In this document: in pieces, positions 21,586 to 27,820 of the stretch
How the letters are laid out: the number at the start of each line of letters is the position of its first letter
Position numbering within the stretch: position 1 is the stretch's first letter
Source of the DNA: Candidatus Enterococcus ferrettii
GTDB taxonomy: Bacteria; Bacillota; Bacilli; Lactobacillales; Enterococcaceae
Assembly (NCBI RefSeq): GCF_017377655.1
Contig: NZ_JAFREL010000001.1
Coordinates: forward strand, 1 to 27,820
Direction: 5' to 3'
DNA: 27,820 bases
The notes under the pieces: generated by a model
Databases searched by the model: none
What the model was told of the DNA's origin: nothing
Seen by the model: the letters and a program-made list of their open reading frames with translations, nothing else
Translations under genes and position numbers: made by a program

Positions 21586-22056
21586 ATGGGAATTGTTTTT
21601 ATCTGTTGTTATTTACTGTTTTTCAGTTCATTTCGCATGTACCACTGGATGTATCCAAAATATTCAGTCAGCGGGGAATCGATGAATCCAACATTTAAGG
21701 AGCAGGAGGTGATTCAAATCATATCACATCGTAAACCGAAGCGTTTCGATGTTGTGGTGTTGCATCCGCCAGAGAATCCAGAGGGTCTTTATTTGAAACG
21801 AATCGTTGGACTGCCAAATGAACGAATTACTTATCGGGATGGGCAATTATACGTGAATAAAAAAAGTGTTTCAGATGAATTTGCCAAAGAAACGGAAGAC
21901 TTTAACTGGAATGAGTTCTCCAGAGACAAGATTCCAGAAGGCTATTACTTTATTTTAGGCGACAATCGCGCCATTTCTAAAGACAGCCGCCATTTCGGTT
22001 TGATTACCGAAAAACAAATTTTAGGCATCGTCAAAGAAGGAGTACGAATTGAATGA
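21586..22056 (+). CDS. Type I signal peptidase (bacterial, Ser/Lys type)
   Basis: A 156-residue membrane peptidase. One N-terminal membrane helix is followed by the catalytic Ser32 in SGESMNPTF, Lys71 in YLKRIVGLP and the box GDNRAISKDSRHFG at 125-138. It removes signal peptides on the outer face of the membrane. The enzyme is short, typical of specialised peptidases in surface-protein operons. The start is uncertain: ATG 21586 has no ribosome binding site, while AGGAGG at 21529-21534 stands before a TTG in another frame. Translation coupling with the upstream gene, which ends 45 bases earlier in the same frame, is possible. The stop overlaps the next ATG. Confidence 0.85.
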   Translation: MGIVFICCYLLFFSSFRMYHWMYPKYSVSGESMNPTFKEQEVIQIISHRKPKRFDVVVLHPPENPEGLYLKRIVGLPNERITYRDGQLYVNKKSVSDEFAKETEDFNWNEFSRDKIPEGYYFILGDNRAISKDSRHFGLITEKQILGIVKEGVRIE

Positions 22057-22355
22057 AGACACTGCAGGAAAAAATTGAATGGTACACCTTCTGGTATTGG
22101 ATTTATTGGCTCTTTTCGTTAGTCGTTTTGCTGGGTGTGTTGGTACTAGGTATCTTTTTCTACTTTACAGATTTCCAAGATGTGGTGACGGTTAGCCAAT
22201 TGTTTCTTCTATTACTACTGATGCTTCTGGCACTTTATTTACGAATGACGGCTCTGCATTATCACGATGTTCTTTTGAAGTTGAAACATACAACTGCTCG
22301 ACCGATAAGACCTAGGGAACGCCCACAGGAAAGGCGGAAACAAGGTGAAAGGTAA
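22053..22355 (+). CDS. Small two-helix membrane protein
   Basis: A 100-residue protein with an aromatic N-terminus (IEWYTFWYWIYWLF) leading into a first membrane helix (about 13-37), a short loop, a leucine-rich second helix (about 47-66) and a basic tail (RPIRPRERPQERRKQGER). The ATG overlaps the signal peptidase stop (ATGA), so the genes are coupled. The Arg/Pro-rich tail resembles the cytoplasmic extension of the SipW-like protein encoded downstream, which hints at contact with a common partner. No family is recognised; an accessory subunit for export is a guess. Confidence 0.6.
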   Translation: MKTLQEKIEWYTFWYWIYWLFSLVVLLGVLVLGIFFYFTDFQDVVTVSQLFLLLLLMLLALYLRMTALHYHDVLLKLKHTTARPIRPRERPQERRKQGER

Positions 22356-23451
22356 CGTTTTGTTAGGGTGTTTTATCTTTGGCCTCTGTCTAGTCATAAG
22401 TGATCAGGCCCAAGTACGACAAACGGTATCAGCTGAAACGCAGGAGTCCATTTCGGATCAATCAGAAGCAATACCAAAGATCGAAAGCAGCTCAACTGTT
22501 GCTAGTAAATCAAGTGAGGCACCTGCAGAGACAATAGTGGCTAAAGAAACTTTTTCTTCTAATGAAGAAAGCAAGAGTAGTGAAACTGTTGCTTCCACTT
22601 CCTCAACTACTAAGTGGAGTGGATTAGAAGAACAGGCAAAAAAGTCTGCAACAGAACCAACTGTTTCTGAATCAAAAATTCCAGAAGCCGCTACTAAGGT
22701 TCAAACAACGTTAGCAGCCGTAAAAGTGGAGGAAAATTATCAGTTTTCAGTAGTGAAGAATCAAACGACTGAAGAATTTATCCACTCTATTGGAAAAGAT
22801 GCACAAATCATTGCTTGGGACGAAGGGCTCTATGCTTCAGTAATGATTGCTCAAGCTATTTTAGAAACAGGCTCAGGCAATAGCCAACTCGCCCGACCCC
22901 CACATCATAATTTGTTTGGGATCAAAGGGAGTTATCAAGGGAAAAACGTGTCATTTAAAACCAAAGAAGACAAGGGGAATGGACAGCTGTATACGATTCA
23001 ATCGGCTTTTCGACAGTATCCCAGCTATAAAGAATCATTGGAGGATTATGCAGCTTTACTGAAAAAAGGAATTTCGGGAAATGTTCGATTTTATCAAGTG
23101 ACTTGGAAAGAACAGGCAGAAAATTATCAAGCGGCAACCAAAGCACTCACCGGGAAATATGCGACCGATACCTCTTATAACAAAAAGTTAAATGCTTTGA
23201 TTGAAACCTATCATTTAACTTCGTATGACGCAGAACCAGATGTAGAAGAAATAAGTACGACAGCAGACACGATTAGTGAGAATACGGAAGTATCTGTAAC
23301 TCCAATAGAAAAAGAAGACGAACCAAACGAATCAAGTACAACGGAGGAACCGAAGATTCTAACGAGCGAGACTAAGCAATCCGTGGTAATTCTTCCACCA
23401 ATTACTCAGCGACCAGCGAAAGAGGTGGCAGGCAATCGAACGGCACAATGA
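22345..23451 (+). CDS. Secreted GH73 N-acetylglucosaminidase
   Basis: A 368-residue secreted peptidoglycan hydrolase. A signal peptide (about 1-30) is followed by a Ser/Thr/Glu-rich linker (30-135). The glucosaminidase domain (about 140-290) carries the catalytic Glu174 in AILETGSGNSQL, the segment HHNLFGIKG and YKESLEDYAALLKKG, ending with YNKKLNALIETY, all as in GH73 enzymes that cut the glycan strand. A second Ser/Thr/Glu-rich tail ends the protein; there is no LysM or LPXTG motif. The start is GTG after AAAGGCGG and lies inside the 3' end of the previous gene. In this operon it may open the wall for fibre export or assembly. Confidence 0.85.
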   Translation: MKGNVLLGCFIFGLCLVISDQAQVRQTVSAETQESISDQSEAIPKIESSSTVASKSSEAPAETIVAKETFSSNEESKSSETVASTSSTTKWSGLEEQAKKSATEPTVSESKIPEAATKVQTTLAAVKVEENYQFSVVKNQTTEEFIHSIGKDAQIIAWDEGLYASVMIAQAILETGSGNSQLARPPHHNLFGIKGSYQGKNVSFKTKEDKGNGQLYTIQSAFRQYPSYKESLEDYAALLKKGISGNVRFYQVTWKEQAENYQAATKALTGKYATDTSYNKKLNALIETYHLTSYDAEPDVEEISTTADTISENTEVSVTPIEKEDEPNESSTTEEPKILTSETKQSVVILPPITQRPAKEVAGNRTAQ

Positions 23452-23464
23452 AAGAAGGGGAGAC

Positions 23465-24436
23465 ATGTCGAGACAACAAGGGTATCGAGAACGGGACTAT
23501 GAGAATGAAGAACGACCACCTTACCGTGATGAACGTCCCCCTTCTAATCGACGCCCACCTCGGAGAGTTGACTATGAAGAAGAGTGTTCAGATCGTGGCG
23601 AATCTTATCCGAGACGATTAGCAAAACCTTATTATGGTGACTCGGATAGAAGAATAAATGGACAACGAGGAAATCCTAGAGGGAGATACACCGAAGACTA
23701 TCCGCCAAGTCGGATGCCACCACGAAACCCGCGGCCAACTTATGACGCATATGATCGTGAGCGAATGTCGCCACCTAGAGGGGTGCGGCCGCAGCGGCAA
23801 ATGGTTCCGCCACAATCAGCGCAGCCGTTGCAAGAGGCAAAGAAATCGACCCACCGGAAAATCTTTTTGTTTCTCTACAATTTGTTTTTCTATACGTTGA
23901 CGATTGGTATTTTGCTTAGTTCACTGATGTTTGCCTTCAGTGAGAAATCAGATGCTGCCATCTTTGGTTACCGCTTCTATCAAGTCTTGACCAATTCGAT
24001 GGCTCCGCAGCTAGATTCAACTTCACGGGGATTTTATGCTGGCGATATTGTGCTGGTAAAGATGGCAGATGGCAGTCAGGTTAAGGAAGGCGATATTGTC
24101 ACCTTTCAAGTGGGTGAAGGAGACCGCTACTTGACCCATAGAATGGTAGAGCGTTTAGATGAATTAAACGGGGAAAAGGGCGACTACATTGTTACCAAAG
24201 GGGACGCCAACAACAGTAAGGACCCACCGATTTCCGCAGATAGAATCTACGGGAAAGTGACCTTTGTGATTCCCAAGATGGGCAGTGTCCTGAACTTTGT
24301 GCAGGAAAATCTGTGGCTATGTTTAGTGTGTGTGGTATCAACTTTCGGCTTCTTTCTGGTTCTTAAGGCCTATTTTCTACAGCCAGAACCAGTGAGACGG
24401 CCAATGAAACAAACGAAGTATCCAAGAAGGGTATAA
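23465..24436 (+). CDS. sipW: SipW-type signal peptidase with a long Arg/Pro-rich N-terminus
   Basis: A 323-residue membrane peptidase of the archaeal/ER type used for TasA-like matrix proteins. Catalytic residues are visible: Ser178 in TNSMAPQL, His225 in LTHRMV, and Asp247 in TKGDANNSKDP. Two membrane helices flank the domain (about 132-158 and 284-304), with a basic C-terminus. Unlike common SipW proteins of about 190 residues, it begins with 125 residues of cytoplasmic sequence rich in Arg, Pro, Tyr and acidic residues (RDYENEERPPYRDERPPSNR). A GGGGAG site precedes the ATG by a few bases. It should process the BsaA-like proteins encoded next. A cytoplasmic docking role for the extension is inference. 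Confidence 0.9.
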   Translation: MSRQQGYRERDYENEERPPYRDERPPSNRRPPRRVDYEEECSDRGESYPRRLAKPYYGDSDRRINGQRGNPRGRYTEDYPPSRMPPRNPRPTYDAYDRERMSPPRGVRPQRQMVPPQSAQPLQEAKKSTHRKIFLFLYNLFFYTLTIGILLSSLMFAFSEKSDAAIFGYRFYQVLTNSMAPQLDSTSRGFYAGDIVLVKMADGSQVKEGDIVTFQVGEGDRYLTHRMVERLDELNGEKGDYIVTKGDANNSKDPPISADRIYGKVTFVIPKMGSVLNFVQENLWLCLVCVVSTFGFFLVLKAYFLQPEPVRRPMKQTKYPRRV

Positions 24437-24497
24437 CTGCTTGTTTACACAAGTATTTATATAAAAAGTAAAAAAAGGATGTATAGGAGGAAAAGAA

Positions 24498-25829
24498 ATG
24501 AAGAAGAATAACAAAAAGAAAAAGCTGATGGCTGCTGCAGCGGCTTTAGCGTTAATCGCAGCCATCTCAGGGACGTTTGCCTGGATCACTGCACAGGATC
24601 AACGGATTAACCGGGCAGAATCTGCAGCAGTAAGCGACAACAGCGTAACGGTAAAAGAAACATGGGAACCAAAACCGTTAGTACCAGGAACCGAAGCAAC
24701 CAAAGAAGTAGCCGTATCGAATACAGGTACAGCGAGTGTGTTTGTTCGGGTGTCTTACGAAGAAGTATTGAAGCATTTGGATAAATTAGGTGCAGAAAAG
24801 TATGGAGCAACAACAGGAACTGGTGATAAAGCGGATCCTAAATACAAAGATGTTGCGAATGATTCAGGATTAGGCAAACATATGCCAATCAACACTAATG
24901 GTGATCAAGCATACAAAGATGGTTTTGTTCAAGTACCTGCTGGCCAAATTACTGGTTTAACAACTCCTGACCATGACGATGTGAAATTATTGGTCAAAGG
25001 TGGAAAAACGATTGATGCAGTTACTGGTGCTGAGAAAATCAATTATGAAGCGAAACTAATGCATGAATATTTCTCTCATCCAGATAATAGCGGATATGTT
25101 CCTGGAGATGGCACATACGATGCCAGCAAAAATAAATACCAATCGATGAAGTTCAATATCGCGGTTACCACTGAAAACAGCAAATTGGATGCCAAAGACT
25201 GGAACTTTGCTTTGACTAATATAGAATACGGCTACTACGAAGATGGTTATAAGAATTCAGTTGTTAACTGGGCAGCTTCTTCACTTACTGATGCAGATGG
25301 AACCACCGTAACAGGTCGTGCATTATTAGGAACAACTGGCGTTCGTTACAGTGTGGATTATGATTACACCCTTGCGGGATTAGGTTTGCCAGCCTCTCCT
25401 GGTTTGCCAGGAGTTACACCTGCAACAGTTGGAGACCAAATCCCAACAGCAACTGGTAAAAAAGGTGTTCAAGCAGATACAAACGGTTTAGGTAAGAGTG
25501 AGATTCGGATCGGCTATAGTGCAGATGTCACAGATGTCGCTACTTTAGGCAATGACAAGTGGGTTTACAACAAAGATGATGGCTGGTTCTATTACACTGT
25601 TCCAGTAAAATCTGGCGAAACAACCAAGAACTTATTGGAAAAACTAGTCTTTGAAAGTACAATGGGCGCAGAATATACCAATGCTTCGTACGACTTAGTT
25701 GTAAAAATGGAAGCCGTTCAAGCTAATGCTGATGCGTTAATTGATTCAGCGGGCTGGCACTTGGGTGGCGGTTCAACACCAACAGGCGATACGTTGACAA
25801 TTGTAACCAAACTTAAAGCAGGCATCTAA
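24498..25829 (+). CDS. BsaA-family SipW-dependent biofilm matrix protein
   Basis: A 443-residue exported protein. A basic start (KKNNKKKKLM), a hydrophobic helix and SGTFAWITAQDQRINR form a SipW-type signal region, comparable to the GTWAAFND of TasA. The mature part opens with VKETWEPKPLVPGTEATKEV and VSNTGTASVFVRVSYEEVL, the beta-sandwich pattern of BsaA/TasA-like fibre proteins (charged start, NTG, VRV). The rest is Gly/Thr/Asp-rich with many short strands, ending YDLVVKMEAVQANADALIDS and a short tail. No wall-anchor motif is seen. An AGGAGG precedes the ATG; the 62-base gap upstream contains a small hairpin and could carry extra control. Likely the main matrix subunit. Confidence 0.85.
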   Translation: MKKNNKKKKLMAAAAALALIAAISGTFAWITAQDQRINRAESAAVSDNSVTVKETWEPKPLVPGTEATKEVAVSNTGTASVFVRVSYEEVLKHLDKLGAEKYGATTGTGDKADPKYKDVANDSGLGKHMPINTNGDQAYKDGFVQVPAGQITGLTTPDHDDVKLLVKGGKTIDAVTGAEKINYEAKLMHEYFSHPDNSGYVPGDGTYDASKNKYQSMKFNIAVTTENSKLDAKDWNFALTNIEYGYYEDGYKNSVVNWAASSLTDADGTTVTGRALLGTTGVRYSVDYDYTLAGLGLPASPGLPGVTPATVGDQIPTATGKKGVQADTNGLGKSEIRIGYSADVTDVATLGNDKWVYNKDDGWFYYTVPVKSGETTKNLLEKLVFESTMGAEYTNASYDLVVKMEAVQANADALIDSAGWHLGGGSTPTGDTLTIVTKLKAGI

Positions 25830-25870
25830 GCCATGCGCACGCCATGAAAAGAAGGGAGAAGTGACAGAGG

Positions 25871-26632
25871 TTGAGAAAGCTTATCGTGTTAGCAAGCAGC
25901 ATCCTGTGTTTCTGTTTCTTCTTTTGCGGCATGTCCACCGTGTACGCGGCAAAAGCACTTCCCCCCGGCATGGTGATCGGCGATTCGGATGGTATGTATG
26001 CCACCTCTGAGGGAGAATACTACATTGACTTAGTGGATATTCTCCCCGGAGATGTCTTTGAAAAAGAAATAACGATTCGCAGTTTGGATCTGGAAGAACC
26101 CTTCTCTTTAGGAATGTTAGTCGAAGAGATCGACTCTACTGGTTCGGTGGATTGGAAGAATCATATCACCATGACCTTGGTTCTAGATGGTAAAGAAATT
26201 TACCAAGGTCCTTTGTTAGGAGATGCCAGCCGTGACTGGAGTAAAACGCCTCTGGAATTGGGTGTTTGTACCTATGGAACGGATAAGATTATGCATGCGA
26301 CGTTTACCATCGATTCGAGTTTGACGAATGAGGACCTGAATGCACAGAGTACGTTGAATTTTATTTGGAATTTTGTGGGTACCAAGGATCAATCACCTGC
26401 TCCTACACCACCAACCAAACCAACGAAGCCAACCGAACCTTCAACAGAGCCGACGGTACCAAGTACTCCCCCCAGCAGTTCAGGCAACCTACCAGCAACC
26501 GGTCAGGGAACACCGACCGCACGCAAGCTGTTGCCGCAAACTGGTGAAGAATTGGTCTATCTATTTCTGACCGGGTTGTTGCTGGTATTGATTGTACTAT
26601 TCTTATGGAAAAAACGTCGAGAGGAGGAGTAG
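25871..26632 (+). CDS. LPXTG-anchored surface protein of the matrix operon
   Basis: A 253-residue wall-anchored protein. A signal peptide ends near residue 26 (TVYAA). A beta-rich domain of about 145 residues follows (EYYIDLVDILPGDVFEKEIT through STLNFIWNFVG), whose start resembles the matrix proteins nearby in carrying a PGD turn after an acidic strand. Then comes a Pro/Thr-rich spacer (about 173-215) and a sorting signal: LPQTG at 221-225, a hydrophobic helix and KKRREEE. Sortase A would link it to peptidoglycan. It could anchor fibres to the wall. The start is a TTG; no other in-frame start exists, and AGGGAG lies 12 bases upstream. Confidence 0.85.
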   Translation: MRKLIVLASSILCFCFFFCGMSTVYAAKALPPGMVIGDSDGMYATSEGEYYIDLVDILPGDVFEKEITIRSLDLEEPFSLGMLVEEIDSTGSVDWKNHITMTLVLDGKEIYQGPLLGDASRDWSKTPLELGVCTYGTDKIMHATFTIDSSLTNEDLNAQSTLNFIWNFVGTKDQSPAPTPPTKPTKPTEPSTEPTVPSTPPSSSGNLPATGQGTPTARKLLPQTGEELVYLFLTGLLLVLIVLFLWKKRREEE

Positions 26633-26634
26633 GA

Positions 26635-27483
26635 ATGAACCAAAAGGAAAAACGAAAACATTTGTTTCAGACCTTTGTCCGCAGTAAGGGCCTGTTCGCC
26701 TGCTTTTCTCTGGTGTTAAGTCTGTTATTAATAGTAGGCAGTACCTATGCGTGGATTACTTCTGCCGATGAACGGGTCAATCGAACGGACGCTAATCAAC
26801 GAAAGTTGTCAGCGATTGTAGAAGAAGATTTTAATCAAGTCTTCCACTGGTCCCCTGGAACAACAAAGGAAAAAAATGTTCGGGTACGAAATACCGGAGA
26901 AATGCCAACGATTGTTCGTATTTCACTAAAAGAATTCTTCGTAGGGTTTGAGACCGATGCAACAGACAATCATGGTGCTGGTGATGGCAACGGGAATTTG
27001 AAAGAATTCGGCACCCCCAGTGCAACAACTATTGATGTGAAGAAAACCAATACATGGGTAGTTGGTAATACTTATGGAGTTAGTGCGAACAAGCATTACA
27101 AAGCGTCTATCGCTTTAGTAGATCAAATGTATCCCTACAAAGGAACAAGAGCAATTCCTTTGCCAGCAATCGAGCTGAACTTCCAAGCAGGAAAAGTCTT
27201 TGATCAAGGAACACCGCCGACTGTCAGTGACACCAACTATTGGTATTACGAGAAGGGGTATTTCTATTATTCTGAGGTCCTGCAACCAACAGAAGTGACA
27301 CCTAATTTGTTAGACAGTGTTTCACTGAACGCAACATATGCCAACCAACATAAAGGAGCCCTCTATAAATTGGTTCCAGAAATGGACGCGCATGATTTAA
27401 CTAAGGAATTGATTAACGATTGGGGCATTCATACGACCAATGATCATGCTTATCAGCTATACAAAGATAAATTAGCCAAGTAA
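26635..27483 (+). CDS. BsaA/TasA-like SipW-dependent matrix protein
   Basis: A 282-residue exported protein. The N-terminus is basic (NQKEKRKHLF), followed by a hydrophobic helix and GSTYAWITSADERVNR, nearly the same processing motif as in the protein at 24498. The mature start VEEDFNQVFHWSPGTTKEKN, then VRVRNTGEMPTIVRISLKEFF, repeats the acidic strand, PGT turn, NTG and VR pattern. The C-terminal part contains NYWYYEKGYFYYSEVLQP, matching WFYYTVPVKSGE of the first protein, so the two share architecture. No wall-anchor motif. I use the ATG at 26635, after AGGAGG, rather than one at 26605 inside the previous gene. Confidence 0.85.
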   Translation: MNQKEKRKHLFQTFVRSKGLFACFSLVLSLLLIVGSTYAWITSADERVNRTDANQRKLSAIVEEDFNQVFHWSPGTTKEKNVRVRNTGEMPTIVRISLKEFFVGFETDATDNHGAGDGNGNLKEFGTPSATTIDVKKTNTWVVGNTYGVSANKHYKASIALVDQMYPYKGTRAIPLPAIELNFQAGKVFDQGTPPTVSDTNYWYYEKGYFYYSEVLQPTEVTPNLLDSVSLNATYANQHKGALYKLVPEMDAHDLTKELINDWGIHTTNDHAYQLYKDKLAK

Positions 27484-27495
27484 AGGAGGCACAAA

Positions 27496-27820
27496 ATGAA
27501 GCAGCAAAAACGAAACAATCGACGCAAATTATACGTTGCACTTGCGCTCAGTGGCCTCCTCTTATTACTTGGTGGAAGTTATCTGGTCTATGCGGCCATG
27601 ACAGCAACGGATCGCGAAGAAAATGATTTTCGAGTGGGTCAAGTGGAGACAGCAATTGAGGAAGATTTTGAAATTCGAACGGAGCTGCCTTTAGACTTCT
27701 TGGTAAAAAAAGAAGTTCTGATTAAAAATACTGGAACGATTAACCAGTTCGTTCGAGTGATGGTCTCACCTCAGGTTCAAGCAGCAATAACTGGAGATGT
27801 CCAGAATAAACAGGTATTGC
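27496..27820 (+). CDS. Third BsaA/TasA-like protein, cut by the window end
   Basis: At least 108 residues, open at the right edge. AAAGGAGG lies seven bases before the ATG. The N-terminus is basic (KQQKRNNRRKL), followed by a hydrophobic helix (LALSGLLLLLGGSYLVYA) and MTATDREENDFRVGQVE, then IEEDFEIRTELPLDFLVKKE, VLIKNTGTINQFVRVMVS. The same acidic start, NTG and FVRV pattern as in the two preceding matrix proteins is visible. It is therefore a further paralogue in the operon and probably another SipW substrate; its full length and any anchor cannot be seen. Confidence 0.8.
   Translation, partial: MKQQKRNNRRKLYVALALSGLLLLLGGSYLVYAAMTATDREENDFRVGQVETAIEEDFEIRTELPLDFLVKKEVLIKNTGTINQFVRVMVSPQVQAAITGDVQNKQVL

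Noticed and set aside
1..27820. CRISPR arrays, rRNA genes and replication origins
   Set aside because: No regularly spaced direct repeats, no rRNA-like sequence and no DnaA-box cluster were noticed by eye.

Overview
The window reads as chromosomal DNA of a low-GC Gram-positive coccus of the Enterococcus type. The grounds are strong Shine-Dalgarno sequences before most genes, a Spx regulator, PTS genes, an LPXTG-anchored protein, an Fst-type toxin and a PemI/MazE-like antitoxin of the form common in enterococci. I assign no species. All assignments come from reading motifs, without database searches.

Left part (1-4.2 kb): an eroded region. It starts with the 5' part of an Mga-like regulator (- strand), then a broken YxeA-family gene, a degenerate tRNA-Met-like sequence, a small membrane protein, a possible LysR remnant, an intact PhzF-family enzyme, a fragment of a TniB/MuB-like transposition ATPase, a lipoprotein and a MoaF-like protein. 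Several are pseudogenes, so the region looks like an old accumulation site.

Middle (4.2-13.8 kb): ordinary accessory genes (a Spx-family regulator, an XRE-type regulator with a probable operator, a small basic protein, an EamA-type transporter, a GNAT acetyltransferase). These are followed by a compact operon: a BglG/MtlR-type PRD regulator with fused EIIB-like and EIIA domains, an ascorbate-type EIIB and EIIC, and a split transketolase (N and C subunits). The operon ends at a clear terminator. It looks like uptake and direct transketolase cleavage of a PTS-imported ketose; the substrate is unknown.

Transition (13.8-17.2 kb): an orphan PemI/MazE-like antitoxin whose toxin reading frame is destroyed, followed on the opposite strand by a 30-residue Fst-type toxin with the repeats and terminator stem of a type I par locus. 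Then comes a leftward set: two DUF2922-like proteins, an unknown protein, a DUF1659-like protein and a ComK-like regulator.

Right part (17.2-27.8 kb): a tyrosine recombinase gene lies between two near-identical inverted repeats (17674-17698 and 19308-19332, 23 of 25 positions). Immediately to the right begins a long rightward operon for a SipW-dependent, TasA/BsaA-like extracellular matrix: a DivIVA-like coiled-coil protein, an unknown cytoplasmic protein, a type I signal peptidase, a small membrane protein, a GH73 glucosaminidase, a SipW-type signal peptidase with a long Arg/Pro-rich N-terminus, a BsaA-like protein, an LPXTG protein and two more BsaA-like proteins, the last cut by the window edge. 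I see no good promoter directly in front of this operon. A consensus-like outward promoter sits at the far (left) end of the recombinase segment, pointing away from the operon and into a terminator formed by the left repeat. Inversion of the segment would aim that promoter at the matrix operon and remove the T-tract of the terminator. My main hypothesis is therefore a recombinase-driven, phase-variable switch for a biofilm matrix operon, captured here in the OFF orientation.
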